From: Bacillus sp. FSL H8-0547 | Lineage (GTDB): Bacteria; Bacillota; Bacilli; Bacillales; Bacillaceae | Length of the DNA stretch: 64,000 nt | Assembly: GCA_038002745.1 (NCBI GenBank) | Contig: JBBODD010000001.1 | Coordinates: forward strand, 4,030,001 to 4,094,000 | Reading direction: 5' to 3' | Part shown: in pieces, positions 16,474-26,547 of the stretch | Layout: the number at the start of each line of letters is the position of its first letter | Numbering within the stretch: position 1 is the first letter of the stretch | Position numbers and translations under genes: made by a program | Notes under the pieces: generated by a model | Seen by the model: the letters and a program-made list of their open reading frames with translations, nothing else | Databases searched by the model: none | Told to the model about the DNA's origin: nothing

Positions 16474-18591
16474 TTAAGAATTTTGCTTTTCTTTTTCTTT
16501 CTGTTCACGGAGAACGGCTTTTCTTGAAAGGTTGACGCGACCCTGTTTATCAATTTCAGTTACTTTGACAAGCAACTCATCACCGATTTTAACAACATCT
16601 TCAACTTTTCCGACGCGCTCTTCTGCAAGTTCAGAAATGTGTACTAAACCGTCTTTGCCATTGAAAATTTCAACGAACGCACCAAATTTTTCAACGCGTT
16701 TTACTTTACCTAAGTACAGCTGTCCTACGACTACTTCGCGGACAATGTCTTCAATAATTTGTTTCGCTTTTTGGTTCATTTCTTCGTTTGTTGAAGAGAT
16801 GAAGACTGTTCCGTCTTGTTCAATGTCAATTTTCACGCCAGTTTCTTCGATGATTTTATTGATTTGTTTTCCGCTTGGTCCAATGACATCACGGATTTTA
16901 TCAGGATTGATGGCCATCATCAGAATTTTTGGTGCATATGGCGAAAGCTCTGTACGCGGCTCTTTTATCGTTGCAAGCATTGACTCAAGGATTTCCATGC
17001 GGCCTTTTTTCGCCTGCAGGAGCGCTTCTTCAAGAATTTCGCGGGAAAGTCCGTCGATTTTAATATCCATTTGAAGTGCGGTAACACCTTTTGCAGTTCC
17101 AGCCACTTTAAAGTCCATGTCGCCTAAGTGATCTTCCATGCCCTGAATATCAGTAAGAACTGAATAATGATCTCCTGATTTGACAAGACCCATCGCAATA
17201 CCTGCTACAGGCGCTTTAAGAGGTACACCTGCATCCATCATGGCAAGCGTGCTTGCACAGATGCTTGCCTGTGAAGTAGAACCATTTGATTCCAGAACCT
17301 CTGATACGAGACGGACTGTATAAGGGAAGTCCTTTTCTGACGGAATCACAGGTTCAAGGGCTCTTTCTCCAAGTGCCCCGTGTCCGATTTCCCGGCGTCC
17401 GGGACCGCGCATAAATCCGGTTTCCCCTACGCTGAACAGAGGGAAGTTGTAATGGTGCATAAAACGCTTCGTCTCTTCAAGGCCAAGGCCGTCAAGTATT
17501 TGAACGTCGCCAAGTGCACCTAATGTACAGATGCTCAGAGCCTGCGTCTGTCCGCGTGTAAACAGGCCGGAACCGTGTGTGCGGGAAAGCATGCCGACTT
17601 CAGAAGAAAGAGGACGGATTTCATCAACCTTACGGCCATCCGGGCGCACTTTGTCTTCTGTGATCAGGCGGCGGACTTCCTGCTTCACTAATTTAGAAAG
17701 AATCTCTTTTACCTGCTTTAAAGTGTCAGCTTCAGCTTCCTGCTCTTCGAAATGTGCAACCACTGTTTTTTTGACTTCATTGATTGCTTCTTCACGGGCA
17801 TGCTTCTCCTGCACCTGAATTGCTGAAAGCAGATTTTTCTCAGCCATTTCGCGAATGCCTTTTTCAAGCTCTGCATCAAGTGTGTAAAGCTTCACTTCCG
17901 ATTTTTCTTTTCCTACAGCTGCAGCAATTTCTTCCTGGAAAGCAATGAGGCGCTTAATCTCATTATGGCCGAACATGATCGCTTCAAGCATGATTTCTTC
18001 AGGCACTTCATCTGCACCTGCTTCAACCATGTTGATTGCATCCTTCGTTCCGGCAACAACGAGGTGGATATCGCTTTTATCCATTTGCTCTACTGTTGGA
18101 TTAATCACAAACTGGCTGTCTACACGGCCGACTACAACGCCTGCAATCGGGCCTTCAAACGGAATGTCTGAAACCGTCAGTGCCAGAGAAGATCCGAACA
18201 TGGCTGCCATTTCAGATGAGCAGTCCTGATCCACACTCATGACGATGCTGACAACCTGAACTTCATTGCGGAATCCGTCTGCAAACAGAGGACGAAGGGG
18301 ACGGTCAATCAGGCGGCTTGCAAGAATCGCTTTCTCGCTCGGACGTCCTTCTCTTTTAATAAAGCCCCCCGGAATTTTACCGACAGCGTAAAGACGCTCC
18401 TCGTAGTTGACAGTCAGCGGGAAAAAGTCGACAGTCTTAGGTTCTTTTGATGCAGTTGCCGTGCTCAGTACGGCAGTATCTCCGTAGCGGATCATGGCCG
18501 CTCCATTTGCCTGCTTTGCAAGCTGGCCGACTTCAACAGTCAGTTCTCTGCCTGCCCAGTCAATGGAGAACACTTGTTTATCTTGTCCCAT
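16474..18591 (-). CDS. pnp: Polyribonucleotide nucleotidyltransferase (PNPase)
   Basis: Phosphorolytic 3'-5' exoribonuclease of 705 aa, a main mRNA-decay enzyme. In order: RNase PH domain 1 (about residues 10-215), an all-helical linker, catalytic RNase PH domain 2 (about 310-540, with [27 protein letters not shown]), a KH domain (about 555-610, [14 protein letters not shown]) and an S1 domain (about 620-690, [27 protein letters not shown]). The tail is Lys/Glu-rich. The start is ATG at 18591 with GAGAGGAG upstream; an earlier in-frame ATG at 18615 adds eight atypical residues. It has its own promoter downstream of the rpsO terminator and ends in a strong terminator. Confidence 0.97.
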   Translation of the reverse strand: MGQDKQVFSIDWAGRELTVEVGQLAKQANGAAMIRYGDTAVLSTATASKEPKTVDFFPLTVNYEERLYAVGKIPGGFIKREGRPSEKAILASRLIDRPLRPLFADGFRNEVQVVSIVMSVDQDCSSEMAAMFGSSLALTVSDIPFEGPIAGVVVGRVDSQFVINPTVEQMDKSDIHLVVAGTKDAINMVEAGADEVPEEIMLEAIMFGHNEIKRLIAFQEEIAAAVGKEKSEVKLYTLDAELEKGIREMAEKNLLSAIQVQEKHAREEAINEVKKTVVAHFEEQEAEADTLKQVKEILSKLVKQEVRRLITEDKVRPDGRKVDEIRPLSSEVGMLSRTHGSGLFTRGQTQALSICTLGALGDVQILDGLGLEETKRFMHHYNFPLFSVGETGFMRGPGRREIGHGALGERALEPVIPSEKDFPYTVRLVSEVLESNGSTSQASICASTLAMMDAGVPLKAPVAGIAMGLVKSGDHYSVLTDIQGMEDHLGDMDFKVAGTAKGVTALQMDIKIDGLSREILEEALLQAKKGRMEILESMLATIKEPRTELSPYAPKILMMAINPDKIRDVIGPSGKQINKIIEETGVKIDIEQDGTVFISSTNEEMNQKAKQIIEDIVREVVVGQLYLGKVKRVEKFGAFVEIFNGKDGLVHISELAEERVGKVEDVVKIGDELLVKVTEIDKQGRVNLSRKAVLREQKEKEKQNS

Positions 18592-18640
18592 ATAAAAATG
18601 AACTCCTCTCATCATATGTCACAACATACAGGTATGTATT

Positions 18641-18670
18641 ATTATGAACGATTTAAATTCAACATATCAA
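18641..18670 (-). promoter_or_regulatory. Probable sigma-A promoter of pnp
   Basis: On the minus strand TTGATA (18665-18670), an 18-base spacer and CATAAT (18641-18646). The leader of about 45 bases contains the near-palindrome ACATACCTGTATGT (18624-18637). Confidence 0.6.
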
Positions 18671-18730
18671 TGTTATTCCGGTATGTAAATAGATCACGTG
18701 CAAATCCTGGTATTTTTATTTTCGTACACT

Positions 18731-18758
18731 AAAAAAGCGGGAATTTCTCCCGCTTTTT
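18731..18758 (-). terminator. Rho-independent terminator of rpsO
   Basis: AAAAAAGCGGGA and TCCCGCTTTTT form a tight GC-rich stem with a short loop and T-run, eight bases past the rpsO stop. Confidence 0.9.
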
Positions 18759-18765
18759 CAAAAGA

Positions 18766-19035
18766 TTATCGGCGTAGACCAAGCTTGTTGATCAGGTCAC
18801 GATAACGAGTTACGTCATTATTGCGCAGGTACGTCAAAAGATTACGGCGTTTACCTACCATTTTCAAAAGACCGCGACGTGAATGGTGGTCTTTCTTGTG
18901 AACACGTAAATGTCCGTTAAGATTGTTAATATCCTCAGTTAGGATAGCGATTTGAACCTCTGGAGAACCAGTGTCCGTATCATGCGTTCTGTACTCAGCG
19001 ATAATTTCATTCTTACGTTCTTGAGTGATTGCCAT
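18766..19035 (-). CDS. rpsO: 30S ribosomal protein S15
   Basis: Primary-binding ribosomal protein of 89 aa (the usual bacterial length), which binds the central domain of 16S rRNA and bridges to the large subunit. The sequence [57 protein letters not shown] is unmistakable, including the GSPE and [11 protein letters not shown] binding regions. The start is ATG at 19035 behind a perfect AAGGAGGTG. The 120-base leader contains a 14-bp palindrome (19122-19135, AGTATT-AG-AATACT). S15 autoregulates through its leader in several bacteria; I could not identify a defined structure here. Confidence 0.98.
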   Translation of the reverse strand: MAITQERKNEIIAEYRTHDTDTGSPEVQIAILTEDINNLNGHLRVHKKDHHSRRGLLKMVGKRRNLLTYLRNNDVTRYRDLINKLGLRR

Positions 19036-19159
19036 CCTATTCACCTCCTTCATTTAAAAACCCCAATTACCGAGCAAACGTTGGTGAATCGTTTTGCCAA
19101 GCAATGGTTATAAAAGTTACAAGTATTAGAATACTATTATTCGGGCCAGAAGGCAAGCA

Positions 19160-20110
19160 TTAATCTTGCAGTTTCTGAAAAAATTGCTCAGCGGAAGCTT
19201 TATCTTTTCCGATTTGCGTAATCAGTTCGTCAATCGAACCGAATTTCTGCTCGCTCCTGATCCGTTTATACCAGAATATAGCTACATTCTTCCCATATAT
19301 CGATTTATTAAACTCGAAAATATGAACTTCTATGCTGGGCTTGAGTTTTTTATCATCATAAAATGTTGGCTTGTAGCCAATGTTGCAGACTCCGTTATAG
19401 CGTTCCCCGTCGAGTTCAAACTGAACAGCGTATACACCTGTCGGGGGAATGATATAGGCATTGTCAAGCTCGATATTGGCTGTTGGAAAGCCGATTGTTC
19501 TTCCGCGCTTATCCCCGTGAATAACCGTTCCTTTTACCCTGTGCGGCCTGTTCAGAAGCGTGCAGGCATATTCAACGTCTCCGTTTCTCAGAACCTCCCT
19601 GATGAGGGTGGAACTGATTTTGCGGTCGCGGTCTGTCTGCTTGCTGATCACTGTCTGGTCAAAAGCGCTGCGCGAGTGGAACGGCATTGTTTCCATTGTG
19701 CCTTTTCCAAGTCTCCCGTAGGAGTAATCAAAGCCGGCTACCACATGTTTGACGTTCAGATTGATAATATACTGGTCAATAAACTCCTGCGGCTGCAAAG
19801 CGGCAAAAGCTTCTGAAAAATTCACGATAAAAAGATAGTCGATCTGCAGATCCTCGATCAGTTCGATTTTGTCCGAAACTGCCGTAATGGCTTCTACATG
19901 CTGCGTATTTTTTCTAAGCACCACCGAAGGATGGGGATCAAACGTCATGACCGCACTTTTCAATCCTTTTTCATCAGCCAGTTTTCTGGCAGCGGTGATG
20001 ACTTCCTGATGCCCGCGGTGCACCCCGTCGAAATAGCCAAGGGCCATTGCAAGCGGTGGAAGTTCAGTACTGTTTAAAGAGTGCGGATGTGTCAGTTTAA
20101 TCGTCTTCAC
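19160..20110 (-). CDS. ribF: Bifunctional riboflavin kinase / FAD synthetase
   Basis: Converts riboflavin to FMN and FMN to FAD; 316 aa (called ribC in B. subtilis). The N-terminal FAD synthetase part has ALGYFDGVHRGHQEVI (about residues 24-39), the nucleotidyltransferase G-F-HxGH motif, and SSTLIREVLRNGDVEYA near 165. The C-terminal kinase domain shows GTVIHGDKRGRTIGFPTANIEL (about 192-213) and GVYAVQFELDGERYNGVCNIGYKPTF. The start is GTG with AAAGGTG upstream. It lies between truB and rpsO, as in B. subtilis. Confidence 0.96.
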   Translation of the reverse strand: MKTIKLTHPHSLNSTELPPLAMALGYFDGVHRGHQEVITAARKLADEKGLKSAVMTFDPHPSVVLRKNTQHVEAITAVSDKIELIEDLQIDYLFIVNFSEAFAALQPQEFIDQYIINLNVKHVVAGFDYSYGRLGKGTMETMPFHSRSAFDQTVISKQTDRDRKISSTLIREVLRNGDVEYACTLLNRPHRVKGTVIHGDKRGRTIGFPTANIELDNAYIIPPTGVYAVQFELDGERYNGVCNIGYKPTFYDDKKLKPSIEVHIFEFNKSIYGKNVAIFWYKRIRSEQKFGSIDELITQIGKDKASAEQFFQKLQD

Positions 20111-20146
20111 GCCTGGTTCACCTTTTCTGTATCAGCATTCTTCACA

Positions 20147-21058
20147 TCAGTCAATTGCAAGGACTTTGGAAGGTTTTAGGAAGTGAGGTTTTTCAGGATG
20201 CTGCCTGTAAATAGCAAGACATGTCCCGTCTTCGCCGAACACAGCAATGGATTCCGCACCGGGGTCTAAACCTGCCGGAACCTCAAGCAGTGCGCCGTTT
20301 TTCACTTTCTTTGCTAATGTATCATTTATTGAAAGTTTCGGCAAATGATTTAAAGCTGTTCCAATCGGGATCAAAAGCTCCTGCAGACGGTTTTCATCTG
20401 CCGCCTTTTCAATATCTTCAAAGGTATGGCATTGGTCAATGGTAAATGAGCCTGAGCCTGTCCGTACGAGATGGGACATGTGGGCCGGATAGCCGAGGTG
20501 TTCGCCGATCATGACAGCAAGCGTTCTCACATACGTTCCTTTAGAGCATGAAACTCTGAAGCGGAAAGAGGCTGTTTCTCCGCCGGACTGCACATTTGAC
20601 AGCAATGTCATCTCATGAACGGTGATCTTTCTTGAAGGGCGCTCAATTGTCTGTCCTGCGCGTGCGTATTCATACAGCTTTTTGCCTCCGATTTTGACAG
20701 CAGAGTACATAGGCGGCACTTGATCAATCTCACCCGTCAGGCTGCTGAGGGCCTCAAGGGCCATTTCATCTGTAATCATTTCATTGACGGCTTTTTTTTC
20801 AACTATTTCACCGGACGCATCCTCTGTTTCGGTTGATATGCCGATGGTCACTTCTGCCTCATAGGTTTTTGACTCTGCCGTTAAATACTCGACGATCTTT
20901 GTTGCGCGGCCAAGACACACAGGCAAAACACCCGTTACATCCGGGTCAAGCGTGCCGGTGTGACCCACCTTTTTCGTTTTAGCAATTCTTCTCATTTTCG
21001 CGACACAGTCGTGGGATGTCATTCCTGCAGGCTTATGTATTAATAAAACACCTTCCAT
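20147..21058 (-). CDS. truB: tRNA pseudouridine-55 synthase
   Basis: Isomerises U55 in the T-loop of tRNAs; 303 aa. The catalytic motif KKVGHTGTLDPDVTGVLPVCLGRATK (about residues 30-55) includes the essential Asp in GTLDP. KSYEAEV-like and YSAVKIGGKKLYEYARAG (about 118-135) and SCSKGTYVRTLA (about 170-181) are also typical. The start is ATG with a GGCGG-like site. It follows rbfA after a short hairpin and precedes ribF. Confidence 0.96.
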   Translation of the reverse strand: MEGVLLIHKPAGMTSHDCVAKMRRIAKTKKVGHTGTLDPDVTGVLPVCLGRATKIVEYLTAESKTYEAEVTIGISTETEDASGEIVEKKAVNEMITDEMALEALSSLTGEIDQVPPMYSAVKIGGKKLYEYARAGQTIERPSRKITVHEMTLLSNVQSGGETASFRFRVSCSKGTYVRTLAVMIGEHLGYPAHMSHLVRTGSGSFTIDQCHTFEDIEKAADENRLQELLIPIGTALNHLPKLSINDTLAKKVKNGALLEVPAGLDPGAESIAVFGEDGTCLAIYRQHPEKPHFLKPSKVLAID

Positions 21059-21095
21059 GGAACATGTTCCGCCTTTCTGTCTGCAGGCTAAACGA

Positions 21096-21122
21096 AAAGG
21101 ATAGACAGATGTCTATCCTTTC
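21096..21122 (-). terminator. Hairpin between rbfA and truB
   Basis: AAAGGATAGAC-AGAT-GTCTATCCTTT, an 11-bp perfect stem directly after the rbfA stop, followed by TTCG on the minus strand. It could be a partial terminator or RNA-processing site within the operon. Confidence 0.6.
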
Positions 21123-21123
21123 T

Positions 21124-21480
21124 TCAGTCTTCCTGCTTGTTTTCCTGGTTGATTTCGTGAATCAGCGTTTCGATCCGGTTGCCGTAGTCAACCGATTCAT
21201 CAAATTCAAAAAGAATCTCAGGTGTCTTTCTGAGCCTGATGCGCTGTCCGATTTCAGAACGGATAAACCCTTTGGCTTTTGCGAGGCCTTTTAGAGTGTT
21301 TTCTCTCTTTTCCGCGTCGCCAAGAACTGAAATATAGACTTTTGCAATTTGAAGGTCTCCCGAAACTCTAACATCAGTTACTGTTACGAAACCGATGCGC
21401 GGGTCCTTGATTTTGCGGCTGATGATCTCACCAAGTTCTTTTTTCATTTGCTCGCCGACTCTGTTTGCTCTTAAACTCAT
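21124..21480 (-). CDS. rbfA: Ribosome-binding factor A
   Basis: A 118-aa, single KH-like-domain factor needed for late 30S maturation and cold adaptation. [52 protein letters not shown] is typical from the first residue. The ATG at 21480 has GAGGTG upstream; an in-frame start at 21513 would add 11 residues not found in the family. It lies between ylxP and truB in the rimP-nusA-infB operon. Confidence 0.96.
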   Translation of the reverse strand: MSLRANRVGEQMKKELGEIISRKIKDPRIGFVTVTDVRVSGDLQIAKVYISVLGDAEKRENTLKGLAKAKGFIRSEIGQRIRLRKTPEILFEFDESVDYGNRIETLIHEINQENKQED

Positions 21481-21499
21481 GCTTTCTTTCACCTCACCG

Positions 21500-21778
21500 T
21501 TAAAACCAATCAAACGAGGTTACAGTGCGCTCAATTTCCGGAAACGAATCAATCATGGCAAGAGCCTTGTGAATTTCTTTTTCCGTCTGAACTTTACTTG
21601 ATGTCACGGCAGCTATACCAATCTTTGTCCTCTGCCATGTATCCTGAAAATCAATTTCTGAAACAGAGACATTCAGTCTCTGCTTCAGTCTCATTAAAAC
21701 ACGCTGTAAAACGGCCCGTTTGTCTTTCAGCGAGCGTGCGTCATAAATGATGCATTCGCACTCCGCATATCCAATCAC
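21500..21778 (-). CDS. ylxP: YlxP, DUF503-family protein
   Basis: A 92-aa conserved protein of the DUF503 family ([43 protein letters not shown]), found between infB and rbfA across Firmicutes. The fold is thought to be ferredoxin-like. A role in ribosome assembly or translation is inferred only from this constant position. The start is GTG, overlapping the infB stop by four bases (GTGA), so translation is probably coupled. Confidence 0.9.
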   Translation of the reverse strand: MIGYAECECIIYDARSLKDKRAVLQRVLMRLKQRLNVSVSEIDFQDTWQRTKIGIAAVTSSKVQTEKEIHKALAMIDSFPEIERTVTSFDWF

Positions 21779-23949
21779 TTGCGTTCGATCTCTTCCATTA
21801 CGTAAGCTTCAATGACGTCTCCTTCTTTAATGTCATTGAAGTTTTTAATGGTAATACCGCACTCGTAGTTCTGTGCTACTTCTTTCACATCATCTTTGAA
21901 GCGTTTCAGGGCATCCACTTCGCCTTCAAACACGACGATGCCGTCGCGGATTACGCGGATGCTGCTGTCACGTGTGATTTTGCCGTCCGTTACATATGAA
22001 CCGGCGATGGTGCCGATTTTAGAAACTTTAATCGTCTGGCGGACTTCAACCTGACCGATTACTTTTTCTTCGAATTCCGGATCAAGCATACCCTTCATGG
22101 CAGCTTCAATTTCTTCGATGACTTTATAAATGATGCGGTGAAGGCGAATGTCAACATTTTCGGCATCAGCCGTTCTCTTAGCATTTCCATCAGGGCGGAC
22201 ATTAAATCCGATGATGATGGCATTTGATGCAGATGCAAGGATGACATCAGATTCGGTGATCGCACCGACTCCGGTCATGATGATTTTCACTTTTACGCCT
22301 TCAACATCAATTTTATTAAGAGATGCTGCAAGTGCTTCGGCAGAACCTTGTACGTCAGCTTTAACAATCAGGTTGATATCTTTAATATCTCCCTGCTTGA
22401 TTTGCTCGAACAAGTCGTCAAGGCTTAGTTTTGCGCCTTCTCTGCGCTGTTCGTCGATTTGTTTGCTCGCACGGGCTTCACCGACCTGGCGCGCTTTTTT
22501 CTCATCAGCAAATACCATGAACTGGTCGCCTGCCTGAGGAACATCGTTCAATCCGGTAATTTCTACAGGAGTTGACGGGCCGACTTCTTTCACGCGTCTT
22601 CCAAGATCATTGACCATCGCACGGACGCGTCCGTATGTGTTGCCGACTACAATGGAATCCCCGACGCGGAGTGTGCCGTTTTGGACAAGCAGAGTGGCAA
22701 CAGAACCGCGGCCTTTATCAAGCTGCGCTTCAATAACCGTACCTGTTGCAGAACGGTTTGGATTTGCTTTCCACTCTTCTACTTCACTTACAAGAAGAAT
22801 CATCTCAAGCAGTTCTTCAATACCGTCACCGGAAAGTGCTGACAGCGGAACAAAAATGGTATCCCCGCCCCATGCTTCAGCAACAAGACCGTATTCAGTC
22901 AGCTCCTGCATCACGCGGTCAGGATTTGCTGCTTCTTTATCCATTTTGTTGACTGCTACGATAATCGGCACTTCAGCTGCTTTTGCATGGCTGATTGCTT
23001 CAACTGTCTGAGGCATAACACCGTCGTCAGCTGCAACAACAAGAATAGTGATGTCCGTTACTTGAGCTCCGCGTGCACGCATCGTTGTAAACGCCGCATG
23101 TCCCGGTGTATCAAGGAAGGTAATTTTCTTATCGTTGACAACAACCTGGTATGCACCGATATGCTGTGTGATTCCGCCAGCCTCGCCTGCTGTTACCTTC
23201 GTGTTTCGGATCGAGTCAAGAAGCGTTGTTTTACCGTGGTCAACGTGACCCATGATCGTTACAACAGGAGGACGGATTTGAAGCTGTTCTTCCTGATCCG
23301 CAGTTTCATAGCCTTCAAATTCTGTCACGTCAAAAACGATGATTTCTTCAACTTCTACACCGTATTCACCCGCAATCAGCTCAATTGAATCTTTGTCAAG
23401 ATCCTGGTTGATTGTGGCCATTACTCCAAGCATAAAGAGCTTTTTAATGATTTCTGAAGGCTCTTTATGAAGCTTTGATGCAAGTTCGCCTACTGTCAGG
23501 CTGCCAGTAAACGTAATTTTGCTCGGCAGTTCTTTTTTAGGCTGAACCGGAGCTGCTCCCTGTGGTCTGCGCTGATTGCCGCCGCGCTTATTGCCGCCGC
23601 CGGGTTTTTTTGCTTGATTGTTTGTTTTTCCTTTATTGAAAGGCTTGTTGCCGCCTTTGTTTGCTGGTTTATTTGTATTAGCTGGTTTATTTGTATTAGC
23701 TGGTTTGTTGTTAGTATTCTCTTGTTTTTGCATAGGCGTTTTGTGATCTTCCCTTTGTTTGACAGAAATTGATTTAGATGGTTCTTTTTTATCTGCCTTG
23801 TATTTTCCGTCCAGTTTAACAATAACATGATCGTCAATCGTTGACATGTGGTTGCTGACTTCTACATTCATGCTCTGCAGGGCTGTTATGACATCCTTGC
23901 TAGAGATGTTCTGTTTTTTTGCATATTCGTATACTCTCATTTTCGTCAC
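21775..23949 (-). CDS. infB: Translation initiation factor IF-2
   Basis: GTPase that places initiator tRNA on the 30S subunit; 724 aa. The N-terminus ([24 protein letters not shown]) is followed by a low-complexity basic linker (about residues 55-140) with three tandem NKPANT hexapeptides (about 81-98). The second N-terminal domain (about 145-210) precedes the G domain: [10 protein letters not shown] near 233, DTPGHAAF near 280 and NKMD near 335. Domains II-IV follow. I took the GTG at 23949, six bases after GGGGGTGA; an ATG three codons later is an alternative. It lies between ylxQ and ylxP. Confidence 0.97.
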   Translation of the reverse strand: MTKMRVYEYAKKQNISSKDVITALQSMNVEVSNHMSTIDDHVIVKLDGKYKADKKEPSKSISVKQREDHKTPMQKQENTNNKPANTNKPANTNKPANKGGNKPFNKGKTNNQAKKPGGGNKRGGNQRRPQGAAPVQPKKELPSKITFTGSLTVGELASKLHKEPSEIIKKLFMLGVMATINQDLDKDSIELIAGEYGVEVEEIIVFDVTEFEGYETADQEEQLQIRPPVVTIMGHVDHGKTTLLDSIRNTKVTAGEAGGITQHIGAYQVVVNDKKITFLDTPGHAAFTTMRARGAQVTDITILVVAADDGVMPQTVEAISHAKAAEVPIIVAVNKMDKEAANPDRVMQELTEYGLVAEAWGGDTIFVPLSALSGDGIEELLEMILLVSEVEEWKANPNRSATGTVIEAQLDKGRGSVATLLVQNGTLRVGDSIVVGNTYGRVRAMVNDLGRRVKEVGPSTPVEITGLNDVPQAGDQFMVFADEKKARQVGEARASKQIDEQRREGAKLSLDDLFEQIKQGDIKDINLIVKADVQGSAEALAASLNKIDVEGVKVKIIMTGVGAITESDVILASASNAIIIGFNVRPDGNAKRTADAENVDIRLHRIIYKVIEEIEAAMKGMLDPEFEEKVIGQVEVRQTIKVSKIGTIAGSYVTDGKITRDSSIRVIRDGIVVFEGEVDALKRFKDDVKEVAQNYECGITIKNFNDIKEGDVIEAYVMEEIERK
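23656..23709 (-). repeat. 18-bp tandem repeat inside infB
   Basis: Three consecutive copies of an 18-base unit encode NKPANT, the last one diverged at its end. The unit keeps the reading frame, so copy-number change would only shorten or lengthen the IF-2 linker. Confidence 0.8.
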
Positions 23950-23967
23950 ATGGTCACCCCCAGGAAA

Positions 23968-24270
23968 TTAATCGAGCAAGGTTTTCATTTTAGAGGCAAA
24001 GCCTGAATCGACGATTGCCACAACGACCCGGGCATCTTTGCCAATCGCCTGGCCAAGCATATGCCGGTCCGGGACCGAAACAACAGGAATACGATAATAG
24101 CTGCATTTGTCATGTACCTTTTTGGCCGTATTATCTGATGCATCCAGAGAGAGAAGAACGAGTTTCGCGCGGGACTGCCGCACTTCTTTAATGACAAGCT
24201 CTTCCCCCGAAACAATTTTTCTTGCCCGATTTGCAAGGCCCAGTAAGGACATCCATTGCTGTTTTGACAT
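23968..24270 (-). CDS. ylxQ: YlxQ, L7Ae-family ribosomal/RNA-binding protein
   Basis: A 100-aa member of the L7Ae/L30e family of K-turn-binding proteins ([47 protein letters not shown]...). The [14 protein letters not shown] and [19 protein letters not shown] segments match family positions for RNA contact. Its partner RNA in the cell is not firmly known to me. The start codon overlaps the ylxR stop by one base (TAATG). It lies between ylxR and infB in the same operon. Confidence 0.92.
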   Translation of the reverse strand: MSKQQWMSLLGLANRARKIVSGEELVIKEVRQSRAKLVLLSLDASDNTAKKVHDKCSYYRIPVVSVPDRHMLGQAIGKDARVVVAIVDSGFASKMKTLLD

Positions 24271-24545
24271 TAATGGTTCTCCTTTTCAGCCAGCTGAAGC
24301 AATTCTTCATAGATGCTGTCTTCAATTTTCACTTGCAGGTGGTTTGCGAGGACATTTTTCTTCTTCGCCTGCAAAATAGCGTCTTTATCAAGAGAGAGGT
24401 ATGCTCCCCGCCCGTTTTTCTTCCCGGTGGGATCGACGGAGACTTCGCCTTCTTTTGAACGGACAATACGAACAAGTTCTTTTTTAGGTTTCATTTCTCC
24501 AGTTGCCACGCATTTGCGGAGCGGAACTTTTCTTTGATTGTTCAC
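24270..24545 (-). CDS. rnpM: YlxR (RnpM), RNase P modulator of the DUF448 family
   Basis: A 91-aa protein with the family signature [26 protein letters not shown] and the core [16 protein letters not shown] (about residues 37-52). DUF448/YlxR proteins have recently been described as binding the RNase P RNA and modulating its activity (RnpM); I cite that from memory. It is basic and small, consistent with RNA binding. The start is GTG after AGAGGTGAGG. It lies between nusA and ylxQ. Confidence 0.93.
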   Translation of the reverse strand: MNNQRKVPLRKCVATGEMKPKKELVRIVRSKEGEVSVDPTGKKNGRGAYLSLDKDAILQAKKKNVLANHLQVKIEDSIYEELLQLAEKENH

Positions 24546-24558
24546 ATTGCCTCACCTC

Positions 24559-25692
24559 TTACTTGTCTAGTTCGTCATCACTGAAGGAAAAAAGCGGCTC
24601 GTCATCTTCGCTGTCTTCAAGCGGGACATTTGCTCCGGCACGAGGGTAGATACCCATTTGAACAGCATCTGATTCACTCTTAATATCAATTTTCCAGTTT
24701 GTCAGTTTGGCTGCAAGGCGGGCATTCTGGCCTCTTTTTCCAATTGCGAGGGAAAGCTGGTAATCAGGCACAACAACTGTTGTCGCCTTTTCTTCCTCGT
24801 TTACATTGACGTCAAGAACTTTGGAAGGGCTTAAGGCATTGGCAACAAATTCGACCGGATCATTCGACCAGTTGACGATGTCGATTTTTTCACCCTTCAG
24901 CTCGTTTACAATCGCCTGAACACGCTGGCCTTTAGGTCCAACACATGAGCCGACTGGATCAACTTCTGAATTCTCCGAGTAAACAGAGATTTTCGAACGG
25001 TCGCCTGCTTCACGGGCTACAGATTTAATTTCAACGGTTCCGTCATAGATCTCGGGAACTTCAATTTCAAATAAACGCTTCAGCAGGCCCGGATGAGTGC
25101 GCGAAACGAAAATTTGGGGACCCTTTGTAGTTTTTTCCACTTTCGTGATAAAAACTTTAATGCGGTCATGGGGCTTGTATTTTTCGTTCGGCATTTGTTC
25201 GCTTACAGGAAGAAGCGCTTCGATTTTGCCCAGGCTGACGTAGATGAACTTGGAATCGATGCGCTGCACGATTCCTGTCATAATATCTTCTTCGCGGTCA
25301 ACGAATTCAGAGTAAATGACTCCGCGTTCTGCTTCGCGCACGCGCTGAGTGACAACCTGCTTCGCCGTTTGGGCTGCTATGCGGCCGAAATCCTTTGGTG
25401 TTACTTCCATTTCCATCACATCATTTACCTGATAGCTCGGATTGACGCTTTGGGCTTCTTCAACAGAAACTTCAAGTCTTGGATCATATACTTCATCCAC
25501 GACATCTTTTCTTGCAAAGACTCTCATTGATCCTGTGTCGCGGTTAAGATCCACGCGCACATTCTGCGCCTGATTGAAATTTCGTTTATAAGCCGAGATC
25601 AAAGCAGCTTCAATTGCTTCAATGATCACTTCTTTGCTGATGCCCTTTTCTTTTTCAAGGATGGTTAAGGCATCCAGTAATTCATTACTCAT
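24559..25692 (-). CDS. nusA: Transcription termination/antitermination factor NusA
   Basis: RNA polymerase-associated factor of 377 aa that promotes pausing and intrinsic termination. The N-terminal polymerase-binding domain (MSNELLDALTILEKEKGISKEVIIEAIEAAL...) covers about 1-125, S1 about 135-200 and KH1/KH2 about 230-345, with VGSCVGPKGQRVQAIVNEL and LAIGKRGQNARLAAKLTNWKIDI. The tail is acidic, without the extra repeats seen in E. coli NusA, as expected for Firmicutes. The ATG at 25692 follows GGGGGA. The rimP-nusA leader upstream carries a terminator hairpin that NusA may use for autoregulation. Confidence 0.97.
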   Translation of the reverse strand: MSNELLDALTILEKEKGISKEVIIEAIEAALISAYKRNFNQAQNVRVDLNRDTGSMRVFARKDVVDEVYDPRLEVSVEEAQSVNPSYQVNDVMEMEVTPKDFGRIAAQTAKQVVTQRVREAERGVIYSEFVDREEDIMTGIVQRIDSKFIYVSLGKIEALLPVSEQMPNEKYKPHDRIKVFITKVEKTTKGPQIFVSRTHPGLLKRLFEIEVPEIYDGTVEIKSVAREAGDRSKISVYSENSEVDPVGSCVGPKGQRVQAIVNELKGEKIDIVNWSNDPVEFVANALSPSKVLDVNVNEEEKATTVVVPDYQLSLAIGKRGQNARLAAKLTNWKIDIKSESDAVQMGIYPRAGANVPLEDSEDDEPLFSFSDDELDK

Positions 25693-25761
25693 TTTAACGG
25701 TTTCCCCCTTATCCATATAGCAGAAATACTTGCATCCTGCTTTTCATTTCATAAAAACAAG

Positions 25762-26235
25762 TTAATTGAAGGTGACAGCAAGTCTTGCGCTGGCAACTTT
25801 TTCGTATGGAATCTGAATTTGTTTTTTCCGGGTCTTAATTGTGACTGTTACAACGACGTGTTCTCCGTCAAATCCAGTCAGCTCGCCTTCAAAAACTTTT
25901 GAGCCTTCGAAAGGTTCATATGTTTTGATGTACACATTTTTACCAATCGATTTTTCGAAGTCAGCTTCTTTTTTAAGCGGGCGTTCAGCACCGGGAGATG
26001 AAACTTCGAGGAAATAATTTTGTTCGATCGGATCTGTTTCATCCAGCTTTTCGCTGAGCTTTTCGCTGACAATCGCACAATGCTCAATATCAATTCCATC
26101 GCTTGAGTCTATGAATACGCGAAGAAACCATTCTTTTCCTTCTTTAACAAATTCAATATCCACTAATTCCAATGTTAATTCATCTAAAATCGGCGTCACT
26201 AGTTCGGCAACGATTTCAGTAACTTTTTTGCTCAT
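25762..26235 (-). CDS. rimP: Ribosome maturation factor RimP
   Basis: 30S-assembly factor of 157 aa (ylxS in B. subtilis). The N-terminal domain shows [22 protein letters not shown]-like sequence and [23 protein letters not shown] (about residues 45-75). The C-terminal SH3-like domain contains [35 protein letters not shown]. The ATG at 26235 stands behind AAGGAGG; an in-frame ATG at 26298 lies inside the leader terminator and is unlikely. It is the first gene of the operon running through nusA and infB towards rpsO. Confidence 0.96.
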   Translation of the reverse strand: MSKKVTEIVAELVTPILDELTLELVDIEFVKEGKEWFLRVFIDSSDGIDIEHCAIVSEKLSEKLDETDPIEQNYFLEVSSPGAERPLKKEADFEKSIGKNVYIKTYEPFEGSKVFEGELTGFDGEHVVVTVTIKTRKKQIQIPYEKVASARLAVTFN

Positions 26236-26283
26236 CCCGTTCCTCCTTGTGAAATAGAAGCAAATATAGCTTTTAGCTGCTGA

Positions 26284-26310
26284 AAAACCCTGCTTCATAT
26301 TGAGCAGGGA
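26284..26310 (-). terminator. Leader terminator (attenuator) upstream of rimP
   Basis: On the minus strand CCCTGCT-CAATATGA-AGCAGGG is followed by TTTTT, about 50 bases before the rimP start and downstream of the operon promoter. Transcription must pass it to reach rimP and nusA. Confidence 0.8.
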
Positions 26311-26370
26311 ATGTATGTACTAAACACGCGATCCGAATGAAGAGACACAAAATATCTCTACTCAATACGA

Positions 26371-26392
26371 AAGAGTGGGTTTCCCCACTCTC
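26371..26392 (-). promoter_or_regulatory. GNRA-capped leader hairpin of the rimP-nusA operon
   Basis: On the minus strand AGAGTGGG-GAAA-CCCACTCT forms an 8-bp stem with a GAAA tetraloop. It lies in the leader between promoter and attenuator and could be a pausing or protein-binding element. Confidence 0.55.
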
Positions 26393-26424
26393 TGCCTCTA
26401 ACTATCGTTAGCATTTCCATAAAG

Positions 26425-26453
26425 AATATAACATAACCGGCCATTTATTGCAA
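26425..26453 (-). promoter_or_regulatory. Sigma-A promoter of the rimP-nusA-infB operon
   Basis: On the minus strand TTGCAA (26448-26453), a 17-base spacer and TATATT (26425-26430). The start site should be near 26418, giving a leader of about 180 bases. Confidence 0.85.
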
Positions 26454-26494
26454 ATTAAAATCATAGACTGTTCAAGGTTCTGAGCCAAATTGCA

Positions 26495-26522
26495 AGAAAA
26501 AACCGCCGGTACGGCACCGGTA
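26495..26522 (-). terminator. Rho-independent terminator of polC
   Basis: On the minus strand ACCGGT..ACCGGCGGT is followed by TTTTTTCTT, about 25 bases past the polC stop. Confidence 0.75.
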
Positions 26523-26547
26523 ATTTTCTCCTGTTTCAGGCCGGTCA

